Positions 10,739 through 19,933 of a DNA stretch of 64,000 bases are shown piece after piece. A program made the position numbers and the translations under genes. How positions within the stretch are numbered: position 1 is the stretch's first letter; each line of letters begins with the position of its first letter. This stretch comes from Azospirillum fermentarium (GTDB lineage: Bacteria > Pseudomonadota > Alphaproteobacteria > Azospirillales > Azospirillaceae): positions 644,001-708,000 of the forward strand of contig NZ_JAOQNH010000001.1 of assembly GCF_025961205.1 (NCBI RefSeq), read 5' to 3'. The notes beneath the pieces are model-generated. The model did not search any database. It saw nothing but the letters and a program-made list of their open reading frames with translations, and was not told the DNA's origin.

Positions 10739-11724
10739 TACTCCTTGATGCCGTGATCACGCACGATCGTATCAATAATCCTGACAATCGCATCGGATCG
10801 TTCCGGCGCATAGAGGGAAGTTAAGGTATGGCAGCCATGCACCGCCGCCGCCGGCGGACGGCCCGCCAACTGGTGGCGGAACCACGTCACCTGACGCTTG
10901 GCGTAGTGGCGCGTGGCCTGCTGCGCCTTGGCGATGGCGTCGTCCAGGGACAGGGTGCCGGCCAGATGCGCACACAGTTCCGGCACGCCCAGCGCCTTCA
11001 TGGCCGGCAGGGCGGGATCCAGGCCCAGCGCGGCCAGCCGCCGCACCTCGTCCAGCGCGCCGCGCCTGACCATGCTCAGGAACCGCCCGTCCCCGGCGGC
11101 GTAGAGAGCGGGCCGCGGCGGGTCGATCACCACCACCAGAAAGGCCAGCCCCGGCGGCGCGCCGTCGGCGGCATCACGCTGCCACGCGCTCAAGGGGCGG
11201 CCCGTGGCCTCCAGCACCTCCCACGCGCGGGTCAGGCGGGTGGTGTCGCCGGGGTTGAGGCGGGCCGAGTCCGGGTCGCGGGCCACCAGCTCGGCGCGGA
11301 ACGCCTCCCCCCCCAGGGCGTTCAGCCGCTCATGGGCGGCGGTGCGGATGGCGCCGGGGATGTCCGGCACGTCGCACAGCCCCTGCATCAGTGCCCGCAG
11401 GTACAGCCCCGTGCCCCCCACCACCACCGGCAGCCGCCCGGCGGCGTGGGCCGCGGCGATCTCCGCCAGCGCCAGGGCGCGCCATTTGGCCGCAGACCCC
11501 CGCTCCGCCGCCGGCAGCACGCCGTAGAGCCGGTGGGGAACGCGGGCCAGATCTTCGGCGGGCGGGCGGGCGGTCAGCACGTCGAGATCGGCGTAGAGCT
11601 GCATGCTGTCGCCGTTGATGACGGTGCCGCCGAACCGCGCCGCCACATCCACGGCAAAGGCCGACTTGCCGCTGGCCGTGGGGCCGCCGATGACGATGAC
11701 GGGACGGAAGGATCCCAAATGCAT
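10738..11724 (-). CDS. miaA: tRNA dimethylallyltransferase MiaA
   Basis: MiaA transfers a dimethylallyl group to N6 of adenosine 37 in tRNAs reading codons that start with U; MiaB, encoded at 36.0-37.4 kb here, then methylthiolates the product. The P-loop GGPTASGKS (about residues 13-21), INGDSMQLYADLDVLTARP (about 36-54) and GGTGLYLRAL (about 103-112) are diagnostic. The 328-residue length is slightly above the usual 300-320. The stop codon overlaps the start of the aminotransferase gene. serB is divergent from it, but 2.6 kb of AT-rich DNA now lies between them. Confidence 0.96.
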   Translation of the reverse strand: MHLGSFRPVIVIGGPTASGKSAFAVDVAARFGGTVINGDSMQLYADLDVLTARPPAEDLARVPHRLYGVLPAAERGSAAKWRALALAEIAAAHAAGRLPVVVGGTGLYLRALMQGLCDVPDIPGAIRTAAHERLNALGGEAFRAELVARDPDSARLNPGDTTRLTRAWEVLEATGRPLSAWQRDAADGAPPGLAFLVVVIDPPRPALYAAGDGRFLSMVRRGALDEVRRLAALGLDPALPAMKALGVPELCAHLAGTLSLDDAIAKAQQATRHYAKRQVTWFRHQLAGRPPAAAVHGCHTLTSLYAPERSDAIVRIIDTIVRDHGIKE

Positions 11725-12189
11725 TCCATTCCTTCAGGCAAGCCGCGCAAGACACGAAAACGTCATTCCATGATATGCAGCTATGCGATATCCGCCATGA
11801 ACAAGGCCAGCCTTGTTTTCGAAACGCGAAAACTATCTTTAAATTGTGGGAATGGAAAAATTTTCCGAGTCGGGCTTGATTTTCCCCAGCCCTGGGCCTA
11901 GCAGGCAGCTGCGTCTCGACGAGCACGCTGATAAAAATCATGGATAAAAAATATCACAAAAGAAAAACACTTTTCAATTCAATATCTTAACGTAAAATCC
12001 TCGCATTAGGCTTAAGCGTTGCCACGCAATAGTCTTGTCTGGTTGTTCAGACCAATGCTATATATTCCAGCCATGGTTCGTCAAAGAAGTTCTTTGGCGA
12101 AACTAGAATCACGAACGCAACTTGGCATACGATATGCCCCCCAACATGAGCCGTATGGATAGTCCATCGACTCGGAAAGGTACCGGGAG
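11725..12189. other. AT-rich left flank of the 12-14 kb island
   Basis: A 465-base gap upstream of miaA (leftward) and of the small gene at 12190 (rightward). From about 11800 the sequence turns markedly AT-rich with long A runs. It contains a promoter-like pair pointing right and no convincing gene; short frames in it lack coding character. Confidence 0.55.
12035..12064 (+). promoter_or_regulatory. Candidate promoter of the AT-rich island genes
   Basis: TTGTCT (12035-12040) and TATATA (12059-12064) are separated by 18 bases, 126 bases upstream of the small gene. An inverted repeat GTCTG-N6-CAGAC (12037-12052) overlaps the -35 and spacer and could be an operator. Confidence 0.4.
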
Positions 12190-12411
12190 ATGGATCGAAA
12201 AAAAGATCGCGTTTCCTCGCTCAACGGAAGCTTTATTGCAAAGCTTTTGGCGGATGATACGGACGCGAACACTATGCTGGGTTACAGCAGAAAAGTCAAG
12301 ATCCCTCAGCCGAACAAGGGGGATCGGGAATATCTTCTGACGGTTGCCAGAGCTGAGAGCACGTACAATCCTCAAGCAATCGTTGGCGGGCCGTTTCGTT
12401 CAAAGAAATAA
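12190..12411 (+). CDS. Small hypothetical protein, 73 residues
   Basis: I do not recognise this protein. It is basic and hydrophilic with no membrane segment or cysteine. The last third (REYLLTVARAESTYNPQ) resembles a short amphipathic helix. AAAGG lies about 13 bases and GGGAG immediately before the ATG, so the ribosome site is unclear. The stop is 19 bases before the start of the next gene on the same strand, which suggests they form an operon in the AT-rich island. It could be an immunity or accessory partner of that gene, but nothing in the sequence proves this. Confidence 0.5.
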   Translation: MDRKKDRVSSLNGSFIAKLLADDTDANTMLGYSRKVKIPQPNKGDREYLLTVARAESTYNPQAIVGGPFRSKK

Positions 12412-12430
12412 CGCTTAGGTGGACGCTAGA

Positions 12431-14191
12431 ATGACCCGCCAGATACCGACGGCAGTTGAGATCATCAACTGCCGTCCTCCTTTTTCATTCTTTTTTGATA
12501 TTATTGAGAAGTTATTCAAGGCGAAGCAAGGCAACAAAAAGCCTCTGCACAGGATTTGTACCCTCGCCAGAAAACAAGGCGCCCGAACGATCGTCATCGA
12601 ATGCGCTATCGAGCGCCCTGATGTTGTTGAAGAAATCAAGCAACTTGATGAACACTACCAAAAATTAAATTGTTCTTCGCCTAACAACGGAAAGGCGCAA
12701 GCGATTAAATTTTCTTTCTTCTCTTGTGATAACATTACAAAAGAAACCATCGAAAACGTTAATCATGATCATTTTATTGGACAGGGAATATTAATAAATT
12801 ATTATCCAAACGTTAAAAAAGAATGCCAACATTCTTATATTTATGAGGCCATCCTGCCTCAGCCAAGATTAGCTCCTACTGAGGATATGCCGCGTGTCGG
12901 TTTACTCAATAATTTCATCACAACATCCCGTAAATTCCTTTGCTATGTCCTGAATTGCGAATTCAACGTCTTTTCGGTCTATTATTCACAGCAAAACGGC
13001 GTGACGAGTGTGTGCGCTCATGCAAGCTTGAAAATGTCGATCAACTCAAGCGAAGCAATCGAAAGACCGTCCCATATAAAAGATTTGAATGCCATTCTTG
13101 GAAAGATACCTCCTCTTCAGGGGTTAAGCCTGAAGGAAATTGGAAAAATCATTGTCGAACATGATTTGCATCCTCTCATAATAAATTGCATGCCTCAAGT
13201 AAATTATCTTTATAAAGAAAAAAATAGCCAGGGGAGCGATGAGAAAATTTTATGGGGATTATTGGATAAAATATCTTCTCCGTCTCTCAAGAATATAATT
13301 ATTGATGCAATGGAGAAAAATAAGGATATCAATTTTCACTATAGCTCTGCCTTGGCCGCTTTCATTGAGTCAGGATACCCTGCTCTTTTGGTTTTTGATA
13401 CCGCAGATATCCTGACTGATGAAGATTCGGATTTTCCGCTCGAACATGTAGTTTCAGTTTTTGGATACACGCGCAATTCCGACGAGTGGCATCCCGAAGC
13501 CCTTCCAGAATATGCAGGCCGCGAAAAATGGAAATTTTTACCTTCTAGTTCTTGGATTGATCACTTTGTCATACATGATGACAATCTTGGGCCTTATTAC
13601 ACCCTCGAATCACGCGCTCTTGAAGTCGATCCCAAGGTTCGTGCAAAATATATCATAGCCCTTCTTCCTTTCAGCGTGACAAACAGGCCACATTTCATTC
13701 AGAATTTTGCATCAAATGCGCTTTCTCGATATTTAAAGACGCATAAAAGCAACCGAATAAAAAATCAGTGGATCGACTATATTATCAAAAATGAACAACA
13801 AATCATTTTACGGCCAATTCTGGTCACTCTTGAACAGTATGCCATGCATCTTTTCCATTCAAATGGCCATGATGGGTCAAAAATTGGTGAAAAAGAAATA
13901 ACGGTTCTTAAAAAGCTTCCTATTAAGAAAAATGAAAAAGAAATATTTTGGATGGTTGAGATATCTCTTCCGGACCTTTTTTCAGGTAATCACTCAAAAG
14001 TTGGAGAAATTCTTTTGAATGCTCATATATATCCTGAAAAAATAAAAGATTATCAAGATATATTAATAGGAATACGTCTTCCAAAAACATTTGTTATCAA
14101 AGATAAAAATGGTGGTTATGAAATTATCGACGTCCCGTTGGACACACATTCACCGATTTATCTGACAGCGCATGCGCATCATGAATGGTAA
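12431..14191 (+). CDS. Uncharacterised 586-residue protein with a possible papain/C39-like Cys-His-Asp signature
   Basis: I do not recognise the family. The central part suggests a papain-like fold. QQNGVTSVCAHASLKM places a Gln pair at 187-188 before Cys195, EHVVSVFGYT carries His339, and HDDNLGPYY carries Asp383/Asp384/Asn385. The order Gln-Cys-His-Asp/Asn with these flanks resembles C39-like and papain-like peptidases. The N-terminal 185 and C-terminal 170 residues match nothing I know. No signal peptide or membrane segment is seen. ATG at 12431 has AGGTGG 8-9 bases upstream. The gene is far more AT-rich than its neighbours and lies between divergent miaA and serB, so horizontal acquisition is likely. 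Confidence 0.7.
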   Translation: MTRQIPTAVEIINCRPPFSFFFDIIEKLFKAKQGNKKPLHRICTLARKQGARTIVIECAIERPDVVEEIKQLDEHYQKLNCSSPNNGKAQAIKFSFFSCDNITKETIENVNHDHFIGQGILINYYPNVKKECQHSYIYEAILPQPRLAPTEDMPRVGLLNNFITTSRKFLCYVLNCEFNVFSVYYSQQNGVTSVCAHASLKMSINSSEAIERPSHIKDLNAILGKIPPLQGLSLKEIGKIIVEHDLHPLIINCMPQVNYLYKEKNSQGSDEKILWGLLDKISSPSLKNIIIDAMEKNKDINFHYSSALAAFIESGYPALLVFDTADILTDEDSDFPLEHVVSVFGYTRNSDEWHPEALPEYAGREKWKFLPSSSWIDHFVIHDDNLGPYYTLESRALEVDPKVRAKYIIALLPFSVTNRPHFIQNFASNALSRYLKTHKSNRIKNQWIDYIIKNEQQIILRPILVTLEQYAMHLFHSNGHDGSKIGEKEITVLKKLPIKKNEKEIFWMVEISLPDLFSGNHSKVGEILLNAHIYPEKIKDYQDILIGIRLPKTFVIKDKNGGYEIIDVPLDTHSPIYLTAHAHHEW

Positions 14192-14328
14192 TCAAAAATG
14201 CATGATCGATTCATTTTCTGAATAATTTGCTCCTGGCAATAGAAACGAACAGCCTATGAATGCCGGCCCCTCTTGTGATAGGGGTGCGGTCATCCGCACC
14301 ACCGACCATCACGCCGGGTCCGATCTCC

Positions 14329-15258
14329 ATGAACGCCGTCCTGACGCTCATCGCCAATCCTGCAGCCCCCTGCCTGACCGACACCATGGCCGAGGGGGCG
14401 CGGGCCGCCCTCAAGGCTTTGGGCGGGGATGTGGCGCCGCCCGGCTGGCTGGCGCCGGGGGTGGCCGTGGACATCGCCTTCGACGGGCTGGCCCCGGAAC
14501 AGGCCGAGGCCGCCGTCCGCCCCATCGTCGAGGGCCAGCCGGTGGACGTGGTGGCCCAGCCCATGGCGGGCCGGCGCAAGCGGCTGCTGGTGGCCGACAT
14601 GGAATCCACCATCATCGAGCAGGAAATGCTGGATGAGCTGGGCGATTACGTCGGCAAGAAAGAGCACATCGCCGCCATCACCGCCCGCGCCATGAACGGC
14701 GAGATCGACTTCAAGGGCGCGCTGCGCGAGCGCGTGGCCCTGCTGAAGGGGCTTTCCGCCGCCACCCTGGACGAGGTGTGGGGCCGCGCCACCCTGATGC
14801 CGGGGGCCAAGGCGCTGGTCGCCACCATGCGCGCCAGCGGTGCTTATTGCGTGCTGGTGTCGGGGGGCTTCACCTGCTTCACCGGGCGGGTGCGCGACTG
14901 GGTGGGCTTCCACGAGGATCATGGCAACGGGCTGGAAATCGACGGCGGCGTCCTGACCGGGCGGCCCACCGAACCGATCCTCGACCGCGACAGCAAGCTG
15001 GAAGCGCTGCTGCGCTATGCCGGTGCCCAGCGCGTGCCGGTGCCGGAGACCATGACCGTGGGCGACGGCGCCAACGACCTGCCCATGCTGCTGGCGGCGG
15101 GCGTGGGCGTGGCGTTCCACGCCAAGCCGTCGGTGGCGGCCCAGGCCCGCGCGCGCATCGACCACGGCGACCTGACCGCACTGCTCTACATCCAGGGCTA
15201 CCGCGCGGCGGACATCGTGGCGGACACCGGCGGCGTGGCGGAGCACACGCCCGGCTGA
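14329..15258 (+). CDS. serB: Phosphoserine phosphatase SerB
   Basis: SerB dephosphorylates L-3-phosphoserine, the last step of serine synthesis. It belongs to the HAD superfamily. The nucleophile motif appears as VADMESTIIEQE, with Met in place of the second-position variable residue of DxDST. The remaining motifs are VSGGFTCF and GDGANDLPML. The N-terminal 80 residues form an ACT-like domain. ATG at 14329 is preferred to an upstream in-frame start because MNAVLTLIANP matches the usual opening. Length is 309 residues. It is divergent from miaA across the AT-rich island. Confidence 0.95.
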   Translation: MNAVLTLIANPAAPCLTDTMAEGARAALKALGGDVAPPGWLAPGVAVDIAFDGLAPEQAEAAVRPIVEGQPVDVVAQPMAGRRKRLLVADMESTIIEQEMLDELGDYVGKKEHIAAITARAMNGEIDFKGALRERVALLKGLSAATLDEVWGRATLMPGAKALVATMRASGAYCVLVSGGFTCFTGRVRDWVGFHEDHGNGLEIDGGVLTGRPTEPILDRDSKLEALLRYAGAQRVPVPETMTVGDGANDLPMLLAAGVGVAFHAKPSVAAQARARIDHGDLTALLYIQGYRAADIVADTGGVAEHTPG

Positions 15259-15340
15259 CCGCCCGTCTTTTCCCGCGGTCCCGCCCTGCCTACATAAGCC
15301 GGGCCTGATGACGGGAACGCACAAAGGACACCCAGACGCC

Positions 15341-16009
15341 ATGATCCGCGCCCTTGCCCTGGCCTTCGGCCAATTGACCGATCCGGCGTCGCGCCGGGTG
15401 GTGTGGATCGCCGTTCTGGCGGCGGCGGGGGCGTTCATCGCCCTGTTCGCCGGGGTGGAATGGGCGCTGACCCGCTCCACCATCACCGACATCGGCTGGC
15501 TCGACGCCGGGCTGGACGTGCTGGGCGGGGTGGCGGTGGCGGCGGTGGCGTGGCTGCTGTTCCCCGCGGTGGTGGGCATGGTGGCCGGCTTCATGCTGGA
15601 ATCGGTGGTGGAACGGGTGGAAGCCCGCCATTACCCCGGCCTGCCCGCCCCCGCCGGCACCAGCGTCACCGAGGATATCCTGACGGCGCTGCGCTTCTTC
15701 CTGGTGATGGTGGCGGTCAACCTGGCGGCCCTGCCCATCTACATCTTCGCCCCCGGCCTCAATCTGGCGGTGTTCTACACGGTCAACGGCTATCTTCTGG
15801 GGCGGGAGTATTTCGACATGGTGGCCCAGCGCCGGCTGGGCCGGCAGGCGGCGGCGGTGGTGCGGCGCACCCACCCGCTGAAGCCGCTGGCCGCCGGGGT
15901 GGTCATCGCCTTTCTGTCCACGGTGCCGGGGATCAACCTGCTGGTGCCGGTGGTGGCGACGGCGTTCATGGTGCACGTGTTCCACGGGATGACGGGCCGC
16001 AAAGCCTGA
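15341..16009 (+). CDS. EI24/CysZ-like integral membrane protein
   Basis: A 222-residue membrane protein with four to five hydrophobic segments (about 22-42, 60-85, 118-145, 185-212) and the EI24-domain pattern. Recognisable are FPAVVGMVAGFMLESVVERVEARHYPG, NGYLLGREYFDMVAQRRL and the C-terminal VPGINLLVPVVATAFMVH. CysZ members of this family transport sulphate, but most EI24 proteins have no proven role. ATG at 15341 is used because MIRALALAFGQL starts the domain; an ATG 11 codons earlier is possible. It follows serB on the same strand. Confidence 0.82.
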   Translation: MIRALALAFGQLTDPASRRVVWIAVLAAAGAFIALFAGVEWALTRSTITDIGWLDAGLDVLGGVAVAAVAWLLFPAVVGMVAGFMLESVVERVEARHYPGLPAPAGTSVTEDILTALRFFLVMVAVNLAALPIYIFAPGLNLAVFYTVNGYLLGREYFDMVAQRRLGRQAAAVVRRTHPLKPLAAGVVIAFLSTVPGINLLVPVVATAFMVHVFHGMTGRKA

Positions 16010-16175
16010 CGGGGCCGGTCCGGCCGTGATAAGGGGGCTTGCCGCCGCACGGACCGGCGTGATACCCCGCGGGAGAGGTCCGTCCGCCGCCGGGTCCATC
16101 CTTTGCAGGATTCAACCCCGGCCGGGGCCGGTCCACGCTCTGCCCGCCCCAGCCTCGTCCTTGAGGATTCCAGAC

Positions 16176-16967
16176 ATGCTGCCGTTCGGACGAAAGAAGC
16201 CGGCCGCCCCGGCCTCGGCCAGCCCGCCGAAACCGGAGACGCCGCAGGCGGCGCCGGTGCAGGCCCCTGTTCCGGCGCCCCGCCCGCCGTCTTCGGACAC
16301 CACCCCGCCGTTTTCGGACAAAGGACACGACATGACGACGCCGACGCCGCCGAAGCCGCCCGTTCCCCCCGCCGTGCCCGGCACCCCGCTTCGGGGCGAT
16401 GCGCCGCGCCGCATGGACATCCCCGGCGTGACCCCGCGTCCGCCCCAGGGCCTGGGCCTTCCCGGCACCCCCTCGCCCCTGCCCGGCACGCCGTCCCCGG
16501 CAACCCCGGCGGCGGCCCCGTCGCCGGTTGCGGGCGCCCTGCCCGGTGCCGCGTCCACCCCGTCCCGCCCCACCGACCCGCGGCGGCTGATCGTCGGGCG
16601 CGACATCGCGCTGTCGGGCGAGATCGGCTCGTGCGATGCGCTGGTGGTCGAAGGCTCGGTGGAAGCCAAGCTGCCCGACGGCCGCATCATGGAAATCGCC
16701 GAGACCGGCCTGTTCAAGGGCTCGGTGGAAATCGACGAGGCCGACATCGCCGGCCGCTTCGACGGCACGCTGACCGTGCGCGGACGCCTGACCATCCGCG
16801 CCACCGGGCGGGTTCAGGGCACCATCCGTTACGGCGTGCTGGCGGTGGAAGCCGGCGGCCAGATCAGCGGCGATGTGCAGGTCTACACCGCCCCGCCCAA
16901 GGCCGCGGCCCCCGCGGAGCTGTCCATCCCCGCCCCGGTGCCGGTCACCCCCGACACGGTGGCATAA
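16176..16967 (+). CDS. Bactofilin (polymer-forming cytoskeletal protein) with a long proline-rich N-terminus
   Basis: Bactofilins self-assemble into nucleotide-free filaments used for cell shape, stalks or polar localisation. The DUF583 beta-helix is at about residues 135-230, with repeating G-rich rungs such as LIVGRDIALSGEIGSCDALVVEGSVEA and GTLTVRGRLTIRATGRVQG. The first 130 residues are unusually long, disordered and rich in Pro and Ala, with a membrane-targeting-like MLPFGRKK start. GAGG lies about 9 bases before ATG 16176. A two-way terminator follows, shared with the convergent cyclase gene. Confidence 0.9.
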   Translation: MLPFGRKKPAAPASASPPKPETPQAAPVQAPVPAPRPPSSDTTPPFSDKGHDMTTPTPPKPPVPPAVPGTPLRGDAPRRMDIPGVTPRPPQGLGLPGTPSPLPGTPSPATPAAAPSPVAGALPGAASTPSRPTDPRRLIVGRDIALSGEIGSCDALVVEGSVEAKLPDGRIMEIAETGLFKGSVEIDEADIAGRFDGTLTVRGRLTIRATGRVQGTIRYGVLAVEAGGQISGDVQVYTAPPKAAAPAELSIPAPVPVTPDTVA

Positions 16968-17000
16968 GACAGCGGCGTTTAAAGGCGTTTAAACGCACAA

Positions 17001-17035
17001 AACCCCTCCCCGGCATCCGGGCGAGGGGTTTTCTT
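17001..17035. terminator. Two-way terminator between the bactofilin and sensor cyclase genes
   Basis: Arms AACCCCTC (17001-17008) and GAGGGGTT (17023-17030) flank a GC-rich loop. A run of T follows on the right and a run of A precedes on the left. It can therefore act on both convergent transcripts. Confidence 0.75.
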
Positions 17036-18899
17036 ATGCCTTATGCTCCGGCACCAGCCGCCACACCTCGCACACGCCGGACCGGCCGCGCAGGATGTGG
17101 GGGCCCAGGCTCTTCAGCGGGACCGAGCCGTCGGCCTGTTCGGCGGTGGTGCCGCTGGCCAGCACGATGGCTTCCGCATCGCCCTGGACGGTGGAGGCCA
17201 GTTCCTCCAGCCGGGCGGCCACGTTCACCGTGTCGCCGACGATGGTGTAGTTGATCCGGCTTTCCGACCCGATGTTGCCCACCACCGCCGGGCCGGAGTG
17301 CAGGCCCATGCGCACGCGGATCGGCGCCTGCCCGCCGTCCGCCCGGCGGCGGTTGTCGTCGTGGATGGCGCGGGCGATGGCGTGGGCGGCGCGGAGCGCG
17401 CGGGCGGCGTGGTCCTCCTGCTCGTCCGGGGCGCCCCAGAAGGCCATGATCGAGTCGCCGATGAACTTGTCCACCGTGCCGCCCTCCTCCTCGATGCACG
17501 AGGCCAGCAAGGAGAAGTGCTCGTTCAGCAGGGCCGCGGTTTCCGCAGCGCTCATGTTCTCCGCCAGACGGGAGAAGCCGCGGATGTCGGTGAACATCAC
17601 CGTCACCTCCCGCTCTTCCGACGGAAAGGTGACGGCGGCGGTGCCGCGGCGGCGCATGATGCGCAGCACCAGCGCCTTGGGCACATAGGTTTCGAACCAG
17701 CGCAGCCCCGCCACCATGGCGTTGAAGGCGATGGCCGCCTGGGCCAGTTCGCGCAGGCGGCTGTCGGGAAGATCCTGGATCTGGCGGAAATCGAAGGCGC
17801 GCACCTGATCGGCGGCTTCGGCCAGGCGGGCGATCTGGCGGCTGATGCGCCGGCCCACCCACAGCGCCGCGGCCACCGACACCAGAAGGATCCCCAGCCC
17901 CGCCGCCCCGGTGGTGTAGAGCCGCTTGATCTCCGCACCCGCGTCCTCCGCCCGCACGGCGATGCCCAGCGTCCATTCGTGGCGGCCATAGCCGGCCATG
18001 GTCCGCATCAGGAACAGCATGTTTTCCCCGGCCAGCCGCACCATGCGGGTTTCCATGCGCTTCTTCAGGCTTTCCGACGGCACGCCGCGGCTCCACAGCG
18101 CGGCCAGCGCCGGATCGTCCACCTGATCGATGCGCGGCAGCGGGGGGCCGTCACTCTTGCCGGAGAAATCGAACTTCAGCGCCGACAGCGACGGATGGGC
18201 CAGCACATGGGCGCGGTCGTAGAGCACGAAGGCGTTGACCCCCTGCTCCACATACAGGTTGGACAGGAACCGCGACAGGTCGCCCAGCGACACCCCCACC
18301 GTCACCTGCCCCACGAACCGTCCCTGCGGGTCGCGCACCGGGTGGTTCAGCGCCAGATAGGTGGTGCCCTGTTCCCGCGCCCAGGTGGGTTCGGCCCACA
18401 CCGGCCCGCTGCGGTCGCCGGGCGACAGCAGCACGGGCGGGGTGTGGGTGCCGTCGTTCAGGTCGATGGTGCGGGTGATCAGCGTCCCGTCCTGGCGCGA
18501 CACCCGCACGCCCATCATGTCGGTGCCGATGAAGGCCACGCCGGTCACGTCGGGGGCGGCGGCCAGCGCGCCGCGCAGGGTGTCGGTCAGGCGGCCGGGA
18601 TCGTGGGGGTCCAGTTCCCCCCGTTCGATCAGGCCGGCGATGAAGCGGGCCATGTCGCCCGCCGGGTCGAGCTGATGGCGGACCCGCACCTCCACCCCCG
18701 ACAGGGCGAGGTCGGCACGGTCGCTGAGCAGGGTGAAGGTGTTGCGGCTGGCGCTGACCAGCCCCAGCACCAGGACGCTGGCGACCGCGGCCAACACGAG
18801 AGAGCCGAAGCCGGTCACCAGCACCGCCGCGATGGGCAGGCGGACACGGCGCCGGGCAAGGCGGCGGGACAGGGTCAGGGCGGCGGCTTGATCGGCCAT
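17034..18899 (-). CDS. Membrane sensor adenylate/guanylate cyclase (Cache-HAMP-class III cyclase)
   Basis: This 621-residue protein has one N-terminal membrane helix (about 22-48), a roughly 270-residue extracytoplasmic sensor of Cache type, a second helix (about 330-350), a HAMP-like linker, and a class III cyclase domain (about 425-600). In the cyclase, the metal Asp residues are in MFTDIRGFSRL and KFIGDSIMAFW. The transition-state residues are in INYTIVGDTVNVAARLE, which suggests an active enzyme. The small molecule sensed is unknown. The gene converges on the bactofilin gene and nothing cyclic-nucleotide-binding is adjacent. Confidence 0.9.
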   Translation of the reverse strand: MADQAAALTLSRRLARRRVRLPIAAVLVTGFGSLVLAAVASVLVLGLVSASRNTFTLLSDRADLALSGVEVRVRHQLDPAGDMARFIAGLIERGELDPHDPGRLTDTLRGALAAAPDVTGVAFIGTDMMGVRVSRQDGTLITRTIDLNDGTHTPPVLLSPGDRSGPVWAEPTWAREQGTTYLALNHPVRDPQGRFVGQVTVGVSLGDLSRFLSNLYVEQGVNAFVLYDRAHVLAHPSLSALKFDFSGKSDGPPLPRIDQVDDPALAALWSRGVPSESLKKRMETRMVRLAGENMLFLMRTMAGYGRHEWTLGIAVRAEDAGAEIKRLYTTGAAGLGILLVSVAAALWVGRRISRQIARLAEAADQVRAFDFRQIQDLPDSRLRELAQAAIAFNAMVAGLRWFETYVPKALVLRIMRRRGTAAVTFPSEEREVTVMFTDIRGFSRLAENMSAAETAALLNEHFSLLASCIEEEGGTVDKFIGDSIMAFWGAPDEQEDHAARALRAAHAIARAIHDDNRRRADGGQAPIRVRMGLHSGPAVVGNIGSESRINYTIVGDTVNVAARLEELASTVQGDAEAIVLASGTTAEQADGSVPLKSLGPHILRGRSGVCEVWRLVPEHKA

Positions 18900-19012
18900 G
18901 GCCGCACCCTACCCATCCCGCCCTTCGGCGGCTACCGTTTTTATCCCCCCTCAGGTAAGCTGAAACGGCAGAGCCTTCTTCTTCCTTGCCCCCTTCCCCT
19001 TGATGGACAGCC

Positions 19013-19933
19013 ATGCTGCAAATCTATCTGCCCATCGCTGAAATGTCGGTGGATGCCCTGGCCATCCTTGCCATGGGGGGGGCCGTGGGGTTCCTGTCCG
19101 GCATGTTCGGGGTGGGGGGCGGCTTCCTGATGACGCCGCTGCTGATCTTCGTCGGCGTGCCGCCGGCGGTGGCGGTGGGAACCCAGGCCAACCAGCTCGT
19201 CGCCGCCAGCGTGTCGGGGGTTCTGGCCCATTGGCAGCGCGGCAACGTGGATGTGAAGCTGGGGCTGGTGATGCTGGCCGGCGGCGTGTTCGGCACCACG
19301 CTGGGGGTGTGGGTGTTCGGGATACTCCAGCGGCTGGGGCAGATCGACATCACCATTTCGCTGACCTACATCTTCTTTCTGGGCGTGATCGGCGCGCTGA
19401 TGCTGATCGAGAGCGCGCGCGCCATGCTGCGCCGCCGCCGCACCGCCACCCGCGGCAAGCTGCACCACCACATCTGGCTGCACGGGCTGCCGCTGAAGAT
19501 GCGGTTCCACCGGTCCAAGCTCTACATCTCCGCCCTGCTGCCGGCGGCCATCGGGGCGGTGGGCGGGCTTTTGGTGGCGATCATGGGCATCGGCGGCGGG
19601 TTCCTGCTGGTGCCGGCCATGATCTATCTGTTGAACATGCCCACGGGGCTGGTGGCGGGGACGTCGCTGTTCCAGATCATCTTCACCACCGCCGTCGCCA
19701 CGCTGCTGCAGGCCGCCACCAACCAGACGGTCGATGTGGTGCTGGCCATGCTGCTGCTGGTCGGCGGCGTGATCGGGGCGCAGTTCGGCACCAAGGCCGG
19801 CGGGCTCTTGCGCGGGGAGCAGGCGCGCATGCTGCTGGCGCTGCTGGTGGTGTCGGTGGCGGGCAAGCTGGCGTGGGATCTGTTCTCCCGCCCCGCCGAC
19901 GTGTTCAGCATCGTGGTGGGGACGCCCGGATGA
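19013..19933 (+). CDS. TSUP family (TauE/SafE) sulfite/organosulfonate-type exporter
   Basis: A 306-residue permease with eight or more predicted helices in two repeats. Each repeat carries a Gly-rich family motif: FGVGGGFLMTPLLIFVGVP (about 33-51) and MGIGGGFLLVPAMIYL. TSUP proteins move sulfite, sulfoacetate or similar anions. The stop overlaps the next gene's ATG (ATGA). The following TIGR02186 protein is a regular neighbour of this exporter type, supporting a membrane complex or shared role. Confidence 0.9.
   Translation: MLQIYLPIAEMSVDALAILAMGGAVGFLSGMFGVGGGFLMTPLLIFVGVPPAVAVGTQANQLVAASVSGVLAHWQRGNVDVKLGLVMLAGGVFGTTLGVWVFGILQRLGQIDITISLTYIFFLGVIGALMLIESARAMLRRRRTATRGKLHHHIWLHGLPLKMRFHRSKLYISALLPAAIGAVGGLLVAIMGIGGGFLLVPAMIYLLNMPTGLVAGTSLFQIIFTTAVATLLQAATNQTVDVVLAMLLLVGGVIGAQFGTKAGGLLRGEQARMLLALLVVSVAGKLAWDLFSRPADVFSIVVGTPG

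Noticed and set aside
12122..12340. An overlapping 72-codon frame in the AT-rich island
   Set aside because: It overlaps the 12190 frame, lacks a ribosome site and has weaker spacing to the next gene.
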